Below, piece by piece: positions 35,858-45,078 of a stretch of 64,000 nucleotides of DNA. The translations under genes and the position numbers were made by a program. The notes under the pieces were generated by a model, which was not told where the DNA came from, made no database searches, and saw only the letters and a list, made by a program, of their open reading frames with translations. Each line of letters starts with the position of its first letter. The first letter of the stretch is position 1. Origin of the DNA: Bacteroidetes bacterium SB0662_bin_6 (GTDB taxonomy: Bacteria; Bacteroidota; Rhodothermia; Rhodothermales; VXPQ01); contig VXPQ01000048.1 of NCBI GenBank assembly GCA_009839485.1, positions 1-64,000 on the forward strand. The letters are read 5' to 3'.

Positions 35858-38172
35858 ACCCGTATCTCCACCGGTTCGGGAACGATGCGGGCCACATGCC
35901 CCCGCTTCATGATGGCTTTGCCCTTGTTGCCGCGCCGGGAAACTTCGAATTTGGTGGTGCGCACCGTCTCGATGCGCCCCCGGCTCGTTTCGATCTTCAG
36001 GCCGTCGCGGGCCGCGCTGGAAAGCGTGCAGCCGAGCACATGATCGTCCGCGCCGAGACGCATGGCGATAACTCCTTTCGCTGCGCTTTTGAACACCGGA
36101 ATCTGGGACACGGGAAAAATCAGCACATACCCGGCCCTGGACGCCATGCAGACGTTTTCGTCCCCCGCCGCCGGTTCGGCGCCGACCACTTCGTCCCCGT
36201 TTTCCAATTTGGCGTACGTCCGGCCTTTTCGGGTCGAGGGCTCCGCAAAACTGTCCATCGGCAGACGCACGGCCTGCCCGCTGACGGTGATCGCCACGAG
36301 AAGCGGATCCGTTTGGGCGGCGGCATGCCCGTTCTTCGGAAACAGTTCCGGATCCGGGTCCGGCACGGCGATCGGCCTGGGAAGCGCCCGCTCGTCGAAC
36401 GAAATGACCCCGACAACGTGCTCCTTATCCGAGAAATCGAAGAATTTCTGGACAGGATCTCCGTACCCGGTCGTGTTCGGCAACGTGTCCGCGCGGAGCG
36501 AATAACACCGCCCGAAATTGGTGAAGAAACCCACCGAGCCGCGGGTTGAGGCGGGCAATATCCACCCCACGCTGTCGCCTTCCCGGACACGGATGCTGTC
36601 GATGTCCGTGTACGTACGCTGCCGCTTGATCCATCCGTCCCGCGTTACGATGGCGTAGCAGTCCTCGGCGACGATATAATCCTCGGCAGCGTATTCGACG
36701 GCCTTGTCCGGGCCCGCAATGTGCGTCTTGCGGTCCGTCCCGAATGCATCGGCCGTCGCCTGGATTTCGGCGCGCACGAGCCCCCACTGCTTGTCCTCGG
36801 ATTCGAGGATGGCGCGCACGTCCGCGGCGCGCGCCAGTTTGTCTTCCAGTTCCCGGAGGATTTCCTCGATTTCCATCCGGGCCAGTCTGTAGAGTTTGAT
36901 TTCGAGGATGGCGTCGGCCTGTTCCTCATCGAGATCGAACCGGTGCATGAGTCGCCCGGCCGCATCCTTCCGGTCTGCAGACGAACGGATAAGCCGGATG
37001 GCTTCGTCGAGGGCGTCGAACAGTTTCTCGAAACCGCGCAGGATGTGAATGCGCCGTTCGAGCCGCTCGAGCGCGTAGCGGAGGCGGCGCACCACCACCT
37101 CCAGGCGGAAGGCCAGAAAGGCCCGTAGCGCCTCGGCGAGATTGACCTTCTTCGGAGCGGGGACCAGCGGGTTCTCCGTGGGCACGAGACACGTCATATC
37201 GACGTGGTAACGCTTTTGCAGGTCGGTGTGGCGGAGCAGGTACGCGATGGCCGCTTCCGGATCGGCGCCCCGCCGAAGCTCCAGCACCACGCGGATGTCT
37301 TCCGTCGATTCGTCGCGTACATCGGAGAGCTGCGGCACCCGCTCGTTGACGATATGCTCGGCGATTTTCTCCACAAGCGCCGCCTTGTTGACCATGTAGG
37401 GAACGGAGGTGATCACGATCCGGCTCTTCCCTTCCATGCCGTAGTCGCCGCGCAATTCCACAGCCCCCTCCCCGTTCCGGTGTATCGCCAGTAACTCGGC
37501 GGGCGTATTCAGAATACGTCCGGCGGTGGGGAAATCCGGCCCCGGCACATGCTGCGCCAGTTCCTCGACAGACGCTTCCGGATGGTCGATCAGATAAACC
37601 AGTGCATCCGCTACTTCCCGCAGGTTATGCGGGGGGATTTTCGTGGCCATGCCCACCGCGATCCCGTCCGCCCCGTTGACGAGGAGATTCGGGACACGCG
37701 ACGGGAGCACCACGGGCTCGTCGTAGCTGCCGTCGAAATTGGGACGGAAATCCACGGTGTCCTGCCGGATCTCCTCCAGCATCTCCACAGCCAGCGCACG
37801 CAGCTTGACTTCGGTATAGCGCATGGCGGCGGGGTTGTCCCCGTCAATGGAGCCGAAATTTCCGTGCCCGTCCACCAGCGGATCGCGCAGGGAGAAATCC
37901 TGGGCCATCCGCACCATGGCGTCGTAAATGGCCGTGTCGCCGTGGGGATGGTACTTGCCCATCACTTCGCCCACCACCGCAGCGCTCTTGCGGTACCGGG
38001 CGTCGGGGGTAAGCCGCAGGTTCGCGTACATGGCATAGAGGATGCGCCGCTGCACGGGTTTGAGGCCGTCGCGGATATCCGGCAGGGCGCGGCTCATGAT
38101 GACGGAGAGCGCGTAGCTCAGATAGCGCTCCCGGGTCGTTTCCTGCAGGGATATGGTTTCGACGATAGGCAT
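35854..38172 (-). CDS. parC: DNA topoisomerase IV subunit A
   Basis: The DNA-cleaving subunit, 772 residues. The catalytic tyrosine is Tyr119 in AAMRYTE. The drug-resistance region is [17 protein letters not shown], with the winged-helix motif RRILYAMYA near residue 45. The C-terminal part (from about 480) forms the beta-pinwheel repeats ([49 protein letters not shown]), but no clear GyrA box is present, in keeping with ParC rather than GyrA. It is first of the parC-parE pair. Confidence 0.9.
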   Translation of the reverse strand: MPIVETISLQETTRERYLSYALSVIMSRALPDIRDGLKPVQRRILYAMYANLRLTPDARYRKSAAVVGEVMGKYHPHGDTAIYDAMVRMAQDFSLRDPLVDGHGNFGSIDGDNPAAMRYTEVKLRALAVEMLEEIRQDTVDFRPNFDGSYDEPVVLPSRVPNLLVNGADGIAVGMATKIPPHNLREVADALVYLIDHPEASVEELAQHVPGPDFPTAGRILNTPAELLAIHRNGEGAVELRGDYGMEGKSRIVITSVPYMVNKAALVEKIAEHIVNERVPQLSDVRDESTEDIRVVLELRRGADPEAAIAYLLRHTDLQKRYHVDMTCLVPTENPLVPAPKKVNLAEALRAFLAFRLEVVVRRLRYALERLERRIHILRGFEKLFDALDEAIRLIRSSADRKDAAGRLMHRFDLDEEQADAILEIKLYRLARMEIEEILRELEDKLARAADVRAILESEDKQWGLVRAEIQATADAFGTDRKTHIAGPDKAVEYAAEDYIVAEDCYAIVTRDGWIKRQRTYTDIDSIRVREGDSVGWILPASTRGSVGFFTNFGRCYSLRADTLPNTTGYGDPVQKFFDFSDKEHVVGVISFDERALPRPIAVPDPDPELFPKNGHAAAQTDPLLVAITVSGQAVRLPMDSFAEPSTRKGRTYAKLENGDEVVGAEPAAGDENVCMASRAGYVLIFPVSQIPVFKSAAKGVIAMRLGADDHVLGCTLSSAARDGLKIETSRGRIETVRTTKFEVSRRGNKGKAIMKRGHVARIVPEPVEIRV

Positions 38173-38254
38173 TGGGGAATGCTTTACAGGGCGCTGGAGA
38201 GGTGCGGGGCGGGGTTCAGGAAGGGTTCAGGGGGTGTATGGAAGGAAAGAAACA

Positions 38255-38289
38255 TGCCGGGTGGATTCCCGGAGCAGAGACACCCGGCA
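38255..38289. promoter_or_regulatory. 9-bp inverted repeat, possible operator
   Basis: TGCCGGGTG (38255-38263) and CACCCGGCA (38281-38289) match perfectly with a 17-base spacer, about 85 bases before the parC start. It could be a regulator site or an mRNA hairpin in the parC leader. Confidence 0.4.
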
Positions 38290-38330
38290 CAATAACGGAT
38301 ATAAAATGATAAAATATTGCGGGCGTCCGT

Positions 38331-38343
38331 GGTAATCGTTACC
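38331..38343. promoter_or_regulatory. GGTAA-TCG-TTACC palindrome
   Basis: A perfect 5-bp inverted repeat around a 3-base centre, compact enough to be a dimeric repressor site. It lies about 280 bases before the TonB receptor ATG and about 160 from parC. Confidence 0.35.
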
Positions 38344-38375
38344 TTGCAACATAGCGGCGTTCCTCTGCGATGTAG

Positions 38376-38390
38376 CGCCTGTATCAGGCG
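38376..38390 (+). other. CGCCTG-TAT-CAGGCG hairpin
   Basis: A perfect 6-bp stem with a 3-nt loop in the divergent region. It is not followed by a T-tract on either strand, so I do not call it a terminator. Confidence 0.35.
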
Positions 38391-38599
38391 GCAGTCTCGG
38401 CAATAACGGCCCCATATGGTGAAAGGTACGAATCAGGGACGGGAAATTCCAGTGGAAAAAGGCGATTTGCGGCTACCATTTTTTGCACGGTCGGCTCAGG
38501 GTTTCAGGCATCGCCTGGCGCCGAAATGGGCGGGAATCGGAGCATTGCGACTGCTTGCGCCCCCTTTACCTCCTTGTGCAGGGGAATTACATAAAAAAG

Positions 38600-38629
38600 T
38601 TGACTTTGCCATCGGAGTGTCCCTATATG
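38600..38629 (+). promoter_or_regulatory. promoter of the TonB-dependent receptor gene
   Basis: TTGACT (38600-38605), an 18-base spacer and TATATG (38624-38629), a sigma70-like pair. An overlapping TTTG ... TAGTTTAC also resembles the Bacteroidota consensus. It lies 37 bases before the ATG at 38666. Confidence 0.5.
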
Positions 38630-38665
38630 GATAGTTTACGTCAAACGGATCAAAACGGAGAAGCC

Positions 38666-41473
38666 ATGCTGCGCTATCTGCTCGCTACATCCCTGTTCTG
38701 CTTTCTTGCATTCGGTGCGTTCGCGCCCCGATCGGCGCAGGCGCAAGCCGACGTATCGATTCGCGGCGTCGTTACGGACGCATCGTCGGAGACGCCTCTG
38801 CAAGACGCCAATGTGGTGTTGCTGCTGGATGGCGTCGTGATTGCAGGCGCCGCTTCGGGCGCTGACGGATCGTATGAGATTTCCGGGATTCCTCCCGGCA
38901 CGTACATGCTTTCGGTGCGTTTTGTGGGATATGAGGAGGAGCAGAGGCAGGTATCCTTACAGCCCGGCGGAACGCTCACGGCGGATGTGGCTTTGCGCCC
39001 GACGGGCTTCGATCTCAATGCCGTGGTCGTGAGCGCATCGCGCGCCTCCGAGAAGGTGCTGGACGCCCCGGCCTCGATCTCCGTCCTGGATACCAGAGAG
39101 ATCGAGAGCGTGGCCCTGCCCTCCTCCGCCATGTTGCTTCGGAATGTAACCGGGGTGGATGTGGCGCAAACGGGCGTCAACCGGCATGAGATCGTGCTGC
39201 GAGGGTTCAATAACGTCTTTACCGGCGCCACGTATGTCATGACGGATTACCGGCGGGCGGCCGTGGCATCCCTGGGCCTGAACCATTATGGCCTGATGCC
39301 GATCAGCCAGATCGATCTGGAGCGCGTCGAGGTGGTCCGGGGTCCGGGATCGGCGCTCTTCGGCGCCGGGGTCGATGCCGGAGTGATCCACTTCATCAGC
39401 AAGGATCCGTTCACCCATCCGGGCACGACGGTGCGTGTGGGGGGAGGGTTGCGTAATGCATTGACCGCCTCTCTGCGCCATGCAGGGGTTGCGGGCGGCA
39501 AGCTGGGTTACAAGGTCGTCGCCGATTTTCAGCGCGCCAACGACTTTGCCTTCGATCCGGAGGATCCCCTGGATGCCATACAACTCGGCACGTTCAGAGA
39601 GGAGGCGCTTCCCGTCGATTACAATAACCATAACTATACCCTGTCGGGTCTGCTTTCCTGGCAGCCTCGCTCGAACGTCACGCTGACGGCCAATGGCGGA
39701 TTTTCGGCGGTCAAGACCATCGGGCTTTCATCGATCGGTACGATTCAGGGCGAAGGGTTCGGATATACGTACGGGCAGCTTCGCCTCGACGCCGGAAGGT
39801 TTTTCGCCCAGGCCTATGCGAATTTCAACGATGCGGGCGATTCCTTTGTCTATCGGGAGGGATCGGTCCCGGATGTGGTGGACAAGTCGACCCTCGTCAA
39901 TGTACAGGGGCAGTACGACTTCGATCTTCTGGACGAGCGCTTCCGTTTTATAGTTGGCGCGGAATACGAACTTACCAACCCGGTTACGAAGTCCACGATC
40001 TTTGGCCGTAACGACGATCGTGACCGATTCGCCGAGACAGGCGCTTATCTCCAGAGCGTCGTTCGGCTGAGTCCAATGTTGAATGCGACCCTCGCCGTGC
40101 GTGCGGACCGGCACGATTTGTTCGACGGGACGCAGCTTTCTCCCCGGGCCGCCCTCGTTTTCAAACCGGGTCCCGCGCATAGTCTTCGCGCCACGTTCAA
40201 CCGGGCATTCGCTTCGCCCAGCACGACGAACCTTTTTCTGGATATCAATGCGGGCGCGGCCGGACCGCTTACGATCCAGGCCCGGGGATCACTGGACGGA
40301 TTCACTTTCCAGCGCGATGCGCAGGGCGGCCTGATCGCCTCCAGCATAGTACCGGATATTTTCGGGGCCCCCGTGCCCGTAGGCGTCCCCCTCGAATTGC
40401 TCTATAGTCAGATATACGGATTGCTTTCGAGCATTCCGGCATCCGACTTGCAAACGCTGCTGGCCGGGCAAGGCCTGAACCTTCCGGTGCCTGTCATTAA
40501 CCAGTTTATCGGCCTGCTCAGTCCGAACGGGGGCATCACCGTAACGGGCCTGACGCCCTCCTACCTTGGCTATCTGGACCCGAGCACAGGCGGGATTGAC
40601 CCCAATAGCATAACGCGCGACGTGGTGGATGTCCCTTCCCTGGAATACACGTCCAGCGAGATCTTCGAAGTAGGATACAAGGGGTTGTTAGGGGAACGGC
40701 TGCTGTTCGCCGTGGACGGGTATTACGCCCGGCGGAAGAATTTCGTCAGCCCGTTGCGGGTAGAGACGCCCTTCGTGCTGGTGCCCAATCATGACTTGTT
40801 GTTCGGCGACCTGCAAGCGGCGCTCGCCGACGGAATCGCGGGCAATGAGACCCTGCATGCGGCCTTGCAGGCGGTAGGATTCTCGGCAGACGACATATCG
40901 TCGCTCATCGTGGAGCTTGCCCGGCCCGACTTTGCGGCGTTTCTTCCGGAGAATACGCCCATTGCCATCGTGCAGCCTGTGGAAAACATGGTACCCGGCC
41001 AGCTTCTGATGACCTATCGGAGCATGGGGGAGATCGAATACTACGGCATGGACGTGTCCACCGAGTTGCTGCTTGGCGACCGGCTGCGCGTTTTCGGAAA
41101 CCTGTCCTGGGTCAGCGACAATTTTTTTGACGCCGGCGAGCTTGGCGAAGAGGAAGAAACGCTGGAACTGTCCATGAATGCCCCTGCTACGAAGGTCAAG
41201 GGCGGATTTGCCTACGAATCTTCCGGCAACTGGAGCGTCCATGCATCCGTGCGGCATACCGGGGGCTTCGAGGTTCGATCGGGTTTGTACACAGGGCCCG
41301 TGCCGGAGCATACGCTGCTGGATGTCGGCGCCGGATACGATCTCGGCGACTATGTGTCCGGATTGCGCACGAATCTGTCCCTGTTCAATGTGCTGGATCA
41401 ACGGCACCGTGAATTCCCCGGCTCGCCGCAGATAGGCCGCATGGGGATTGTGCAGATGACGCTGGATTTATAA
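38666..41473 (+). CDS. TonB-dependent outer-membrane receptor
   Basis: A 935-residue outer-membrane transporter. A signal peptide (YLLATSLFCFLAFGAF...SAQA-Q) is followed by a carboxypeptidase-regulatory-like domain (about 28-110: IRGVVTDASSETPLQDANV ... GYEEEQRQVSL), then a plug (about 120-235: SASRASEKVLDAPASISVLD ... RVEVVRGPGSALFGAGVDAGVI) and a long barrel ending QMTLDL. It imports a ligand with energy from TonB/ExbBD. No SusD partner gene is next to it, so it resembles a SusC-type N-terminal extension on a stand-alone receptor, or a siderophore/vitamin receptor. The start is fixed by GGAG at 38657-38660, 5 bases before the ATG. The gene ends 2 bases before the gpsA stop. Confidence 0.93.
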   Translation: MLRYLLATSLFCFLAFGAFAPRSAQAQADVSIRGVVTDASSETPLQDANVVLLLDGVVIAGAASGADGSYEISGIPPGTYMLSVRFVGYEEEQRQVSLQPGGTLTADVALRPTGFDLNAVVVSASRASEKVLDAPASISVLDTREIESVALPSSAMLLRNVTGVDVAQTGVNRHEIVLRGFNNVFTGATYVMTDYRRAAVASLGLNHYGLMPISQIDLERVEVVRGPGSALFGAGVDAGVIHFISKDPFTHPGTTVRVGGGLRNALTASLRHAGVAGGKLGYKVVADFQRANDFAFDPEDPLDAIQLGTFREEALPVDYNNHNYTLSGLLSWQPRSNVTLTANGGFSAVKTIGLSSIGTIQGEGFGYTYGQLRLDAGRFFAQAYANFNDAGDSFVYREGSVPDVVDKSTLVNVQGQYDFDLLDERFRFIVGAEYELTNPVTKSTIFGRNDDRDRFAETGAYLQSVVRLSPMLNATLAVRADRHDLFDGTQLSPRAALVFKPGPAHSLRATFNRAFASPSTTNLFLDINAGAAGPLTIQARGSLDGFTFQRDAQGGLIASSIVPDIFGAPVPVGVPLELLYSQIYGLLSSIPASDLQTLLAGQGLNLPVPVINQFIGLLSPNGGITVTGLTPSYLGYLDPSTGGIDPNSITRDVVDVPSLEYTSSEIFEVGYKGLLGERLLFAVDGYYARRKNFVSPLRVETPFVLVPNHDLLFGDLQAALADGIAGNETLHAALQAVGFSADDISSLIVELARPDFAAFLPENTPIAIVQPVENMVPGQLLMTYRSMGEIEYYGMDVSTELLLGDRLRVFGNLSWVSDNFFDAGELGEEEETLELSMNAPATKVKGGFAYESSGNWSVHASVRHTGGFEVRSGLYTGPVPEHTLLDVGAGYDLGDYVSGLRTNLSLFNVLDQRHREFPGSPQIGRMGIVQMTLDL

Positions 41474-41475
41474 CC

Positions 41476-42483
41476 CTACCCCTCTTGCTTCAACCCCCGC
41501 GCCATGAGCCCTTCCACGGCGTCCCGGGGCGCCATCCCCTCGAAAAGGATGTGATAGACCGCTTCGGTAATGGGCATCTCCACATCGTACCGGCCTGCAA
41601 GCCGATACACCGAATCGGCGGTGCTCATCCCTTCCGCCACCATGTTCATTTCCTGCTGAATGGCTTCCGGGCTCGCGCCCTGACCGATGCGCTCGCCGAC
41701 ATACCGGTTGCGGCTGTACCGGCTCATGCAGGTCACCACCAGATCTCCGAGTCCGGCAAGGCCCGCAAAGGTGCTCTCTTTGGCGCCCATCGCAAGACCC
41801 AGCCGCTGGGTTTCAGCCAGCCCACGGGTCAGGATAGCTGACTTGGTGTTGTCGCCGTACCCGAGCCCGTCTCCGATGCCGGCCGCCAGCGCCATGACGT
41901 TCTTCACGGAACCGGCGATCTCGACACCCAGCAGGTCAGAATTGCGGTACACCCTAAAGCGCGGCGCGGCAAATACGGACTGTATCTCGGCGACGGTATC
42001 CTCGGAACGGGCGGCGGCCACCACCGTGGTAGGCTTCTCCTCGGCCACTTCCTCGGCATGGCTGGGACCCGACAGCACTCCCAGCCGCTCCGGCGGCACA
42101 GACTGCAATACATCGGCAAGCACGCCGGTCGTCGTATACAGCGAACCGATTTCGATACCCTTGGCCACCGATACGTAGACCAGATCGTTCCCCGTCTCCT
42201 CCCTCACCTGCATGGCGCAGGCGCGCACCGCCTGTGCGGGCATGGCGAAAACCCACATGTCGCGATCCTGCACGGCTTCGCGGATATCCGACGTAATGGA
42301 AATACTGTCCGGAAGCAGGGCGCTCGTAAGATAGGTAGGATTCCGCCGCGTGCGGCGCATGGCCTCGGCAGCTTCCGGGCGCCGGGCCCAAAGCACGACA
42401 TGGTGGCCCGATTTTGCAAGAAGGATAGCGAGCGCGGTCCCCCAGCTACCCGCTCCCAGCATGGCGATGCGTCTGGTCACCAT
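41476..42483 (-). CDS. gpsA: glycerol-3-phosphate dehydrogenase [NAD(P)+]
   Basis: Reduces dihydroxyacetone phosphate to sn-glycerol-3-phosphate, the backbone for phospholipids. The 335-residue protein has the NAD(P)-binding motif GAGSWGTA (10-17), the conserved GVLSGPSHAEEVAE, the catalytic-lysine region EIAGSVKNVMALAAGIGDG, and AGLGDLVVTC. Its length is normal. It lies 12 bases downstream of plsY, whose product uses the glycerol-3-phosphate made here, so the pair forms a compact phospholipid-initiation operon. Confidence 0.97.
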   Translation of the reverse strand: MVTRRIAMLGAGSWGTALAILLAKSGHHVVLWARRPEAAEAMRRTRRNPTYLTSALLPDSISITSDIREAVQDRDMWVFAMPAQAVRACAMQVREETGNDLVYVSVAKGIEIGSLYTTTGVLADVLQSVPPERLGVLSGPSHAEEVAEEKPTTVVAAARSEDTVAEIQSVFAAPRFRVYRNSDLLGVEIAGSVKNVMALAAGIGDGLGYGDNTKSAILTRGLAETQRLGLAMGAKESTFAGLAGLGDLVVTCMSRYSRNRYVGERIGQGASPEAIQQEMNMVAEGMSTADSVYRLAGRYDVEMPITEAVYHILFEGMAPRDAVEGLMARGLKQEG

Positions 42484-42495
42484 GACGCCCTCTCG

Positions 42496-43179
42496 CTACA
42501 ACTCGCCACGGCCTTTCATGCCCTTCGCCGGGCGGAAGGAACGAATCCGATTCTCCGTTCCCCTGAGCAATCGGCGGATGTTGGTCCGGTGCGTAAGGAC
42601 GATGCCCACCGTGATCGCAATCCCGAAAACGAGCAGGCTCGGGTCGACCCGTTCGATATCGAACACATAGCGCCGAATGGCTACCACGGACGGAAACGCC
42701 GCGGCCGCCGAAATCGACGCTACCGAAACGTACCGCGAGGAAAGGAGCACGATCAGGAAAACGCCCAGCGTAATCCCCATGGTGGCCGGCGTCAGGGCAA
42801 ACAGGACCCCGGCGGCGGTGTTTACGCCCTTGCCTCCGCGAAAACCGGCCCACACCGGATACATATGTCCGATAATGGCCGCTATGCCCGCCAGAAGCCG
42901 CACAACCACTTCCATTTGCCAGACGGCGAACCCCGCAGGAAGCGCATCCAGGCGAAGCGATGCGATCACGCCCGCGGCCAGCAGCCCTTTCCCCAGGTCC
43001 ACGAGCGCGGCAAGCATGCCCGCTTTCCATCCAAGCACCCGGAAAACGTTCGTCGCTCCGGCATTGCGGCTCCCGTACAAACGGATATCCACGCCGTGCA
43101 TCCACTGGCCCACCCAAACACTGCCGGGGATGGAGCCCACCAGATAACTCAGAATCAGAATAACCGCGAGAGACAGCAT
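42496..43179 (-). CDS. plsY: acyl-phosphate:glycerol-3-phosphate acyltransferase
   Basis: A 227-residue integral membrane enzyme that transfers an acyl group from acyl-phosphate to glycerol-3-phosphate to make lysophosphatidate. The three PlsY motifs are visible: GSIPGSVWVGQW near residue 15, GSRNAGATN (36-44), and GHMYPVWAGFRGGKGVNTAAG around 105-125. Five hydrophobic segments are expected. The C-terminal tail (RPAKGMKGRGEL) is basic. It shares the operon with gpsA. The 190-base upstream gap carries twin TTCCGGAA palindromes. Confidence 0.96.
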   Translation of the reverse strand: MLSLAVILILSYLVGSIPGSVWVGQWMHGVDIRLYGSRNAGATNVFRVLGWKAGMLAALVDLGKGLLAAGVIASLRLDALPAGFAVWQMEVVVRLLAGIAAIIGHMYPVWAGFRGGKGVNTAAGVLFALTPATMGITLGVFLIVLLSSRYVSVASISAAAAFPSVVAIRRYVFDIERVDPSLLVFGIAITVGIVLTHRTNIRRLLRGTENRIRSFRPAKGMKGRGEL

Positions 43180-43240
43180 GACGCGAAGAAAGCAAGGAGT
43201 TGCTTCGGGTACTTATGAACACGCCGGACGGCCCGGCAGG

Positions 43241-43250
43241 TTTCCGGAAA
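43241..43250. promoter_or_regulatory. TTTCCGGAAA palindrome upstream of plsY
   Basis: A perfect 10-bp palindrome, paired with a second one (CTTCCGGAAG, 43300-43309) centred 59 bp away in the same gap. Two copies of one core 8-bp palindrome in a short upstream region suggest a possible regulator site. Confidence 0.3.
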
Positions 43251-43299
43251 GCACCGTATGGAGACAATGATTACACGTGCGTAACCACGTCGACTCCGG

Positions 43300-43309
43300 C
43301 TTCCGGAAG
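43300..43309. promoter_or_regulatory. CTTCCGGAAG palindrome upstream of plsY
   Basis: Second copy of the TTCCGGAA core, with symmetric flanking bases. See the copy at 43241-43250. Confidence 0.3.
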
Positions 43310-43369
43310 GGTGTACGGGAGAGACCTAACGGAGCACAAGCTCCTCGTGCAAACGGTGGAGATCGCCCG

Positions 43370-43837
43370 TCACGACGACGGCGAAACGGAGGCGCCTCCA
43401 CCCTCGCAGTACGCCTTCACGGCATCCATATCCGCTGCAATCGCCTTGGCGACGACGCCCTTGATGAGCGGCGCCATCAGGCGCGACAGGATCCTGTACG
43501 GACGCGCGTCCATCACCATGTCGAGCCGGGTGCCGTCACCATCGCCCAATGGGGTCACCGTGAACACCGTGTCCCAGATCGTCCCGCCCTCGTCCGATAC
43601 CATGCGGACTCGCTCGTTCGCCACGAACTCGGTGACCTCGATTTCCGTGGTCGCTTCCCTGCTCCGCATCACACGTGTTTCCCGGAACCGGGCTCCCACG
43701 CCAACCTTTTGGTCAGTCAGGAACTCCACGCGCACCAGATGCGGCACGGCCTCGCTGTAGTTGGAGATGTCGGACACGATAGAAAAGACCACTTCGGGGG
43801 CGGCGTCAATGGTTCGGCTCACTGCGGTTCGGGTCAT
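43370..43837 (-). CDS. SRPBCC (START-like) domain protein
   Basis: A 155-residue cytoplasmic protein of the polyketide cyclase / coenzyme Q-binding COQ10 type. It opens with VSRTIDAAPEVVFSIVSDISNYSEAVPHL, has the central IEVTEFVANERVRMVS and TIWDTVFTVTPLGDGDGTRLDM, and ends in the long helix AKAIAADMDAVKAY. This hydrophobic-pocket fold binds lipids or small hydrophobic ligands; the ligand here is unknown. It lies 41 bases after the trans-sulfuration pair and 190 before plsY. Confidence 0.87.
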   Translation of the reverse strand: MTRTAVSRTIDAAPEVVFSIVSDISNYSEAVPHLVRVEFLTDQKVGVGARFRETRVMRSREATTEIEVTEFVANERVRMVSDEGGTIWDTVFTVTPLGDGDGTRLDMVMDARPYRILSRLMAPLIKGVVAKAIAADMDAVKAYCEGGGASVSPSS

Positions 43838-43878
43838 CGTCGTTGGATTCGTTTAGTACCGCTTCAGGGGATTCTCCT

Positions 43879-45078
43879 TCACACCCGCTCCAGCGCCTGC
43901 ACGAGGTCCGCCGCAATGTCCTCCGGGTCCTCGATACCCACCGAAATCCGCACCAGATTGTCGCCGATACCCAGTCGCTCCCGCCGTTTTTCTCCGATGT
44001 TCTTGTGCGTCGTAGTAGCCGGATGCGTCATCAACGAGTGTACGTCGCCGAGACTCGTTGCCAGAACCACCAGTTGCAGCGCATTGGCGAACCGGAAAAC
44101 GGCCGCCTCGTCGGCATCGCGTATTTCGAAACTCACCATGCCGCCGTACAAGGTATTGCCGTCGGGACCGCGGGCGAACAACCTGTCTGCAACCGCCTTG
44201 TCGGGATGGCTGTCGAGTCCGGGATAATGCACTGCCCCGACCCGGGGATGCTCCTCGAGCACCCGCGCCACATGCAAGGCGTTCCGGGAATGTTCTTCCA
44301 TGCGCAGCGGCAGCGTCTTGATGCCCCGCATGGTCAAAAACGAATGAAAAGGACCCAGATTCGGACCCAGATGGCGGCCCAACTCCTGCATCCAGTCCGC
44401 ATGGGACTCCCGGCAGACCGTCACCCCGCCCAGCACGTCCGCATGACCCGCAAGGTATTTGGTAGCGCTGTGCATGACGATATCGGCGCCGAAATCGAAC
44501 GGACGGCTCAGAATGGGCGTGGTGAAGGTGGCGTCCACCACGACAGGCACGCCATGGCGTTTGCCCATAGCGCAAATGGCGTCCAGCGGCGTGACCCTCA
44601 TAAGCGGGTTCGAGGCGGTCTCCACGAGGATACATCCCGTGTCGCTTTGCGTGAGCGCCGCTTCGAACGCCTCCGGATTGCAGGGGTCCGCATAGCGGGT
44701 AATCACCTCCTGCTGTTCCATGAGTTGCAGGAGCTGGAAGGTCTCTCCGAACAACACCTCTGCGGTCAGAATGGAAGTCGGGCGGTCCCTGAGCGCCGTA
44801 AGCAGCGCGATGTGCAAGGCGGCCATGCCCGAACTGCACGCCAGTGCGCTGTCTCCGCCCTCCAGCAAAGCCACCTGGCGTTGCAGGGCCGCGGCAGTCG
44901 GGTTGCCGTAGCGCTGGTAAACGAAGCCCTCCATTTCCGCGTTGGCGACCGCGGTCATGTCCGCCGCCCGCTGGTAATGGAAACTGGCCGCCAATTCGAT
45001 GGCAGGGGCCGAGGGAGAGTACGGCGCATCTCCGCGCTCCGGCATACACCCGTGAATGGCGAGCGTGCTCTGTTTCAT
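43879..45078 (-). CDS. trans-sulfuration family PLP enzyme, second of a tandem pair
   Basis: A 399-residue Cys/Met metabolism PLP-dependent enzyme (cystathionine gamma-synthase/lyase, methionine gamma-lyase, O-acylhomoserine sulfhydrylase superfamily). The PLP lysine is Lys207 in HSATKYLAGH. Other motifs are CSSGMAALHIAL and VETASNPLMRV, with the C-terminal HPATTTHKNIG typical of the family. The position that is a PLP-stacking tyrosine in many members (L-Y-G) is Phe110 here (VLFGETF), as in some sulfhydrylases. Which reaction it catalyses cannot be settled from sequence. Its ATG (45078) overlaps the stop of the first paralogue by four bases. Confidence 0.88.
   Translation of the reverse strand: MKQSTLAIHGCMPERGDAPYSPSAPAIELAASFHYQRAADMTAVANAEMEGFVYQRYGNPTAAALQRQVALLEGGDSALACSSGMAALHIALLTALRDRPTSILTAEVLFGETFQLLQLMEQQEVITRYADPCNPEAFEAALTQSDTGCILVETASNPLMRVTPLDAICAMGKRHGVPVVVDATFTTPILSRPFDFGADIVMHSATKYLAGHADVLGGVTVCRESHADWMQELGRHLGPNLGPFHSFLTMRGIKTLPLRMEEHSRNALHVARVLEEHPRVGAVHYPGLDSHPDKAVADRLFARGPDGNTLYGGMVSFEIRDADEAAVFRFANALQLVVLATSLGDVHSLMTHPATTTHKNIGEKRRERLGIGDNLVRISVGIEDPEDIAADLVQALERV

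Larger units (their letters stand above)
38173..38665. other. divergent promoter region between parC and the TonB receptor
   Basis: These 493 bases carry no convincing gene. Visible structures, given separately, are a 9-bp inverted repeat (38255-38289), two small perfect hairpins (38331-38343 and 38376-38390), and a promoter for the receptor (38600-38629). Confidence 0.7.

Noticed and set aside
38430-38500. Possible cobalamin riboswitch upstream of the TonB receptor
   Set aside because: A GGTGAAA-like string is present, but the B12-box and the other conserved core elements are missing.
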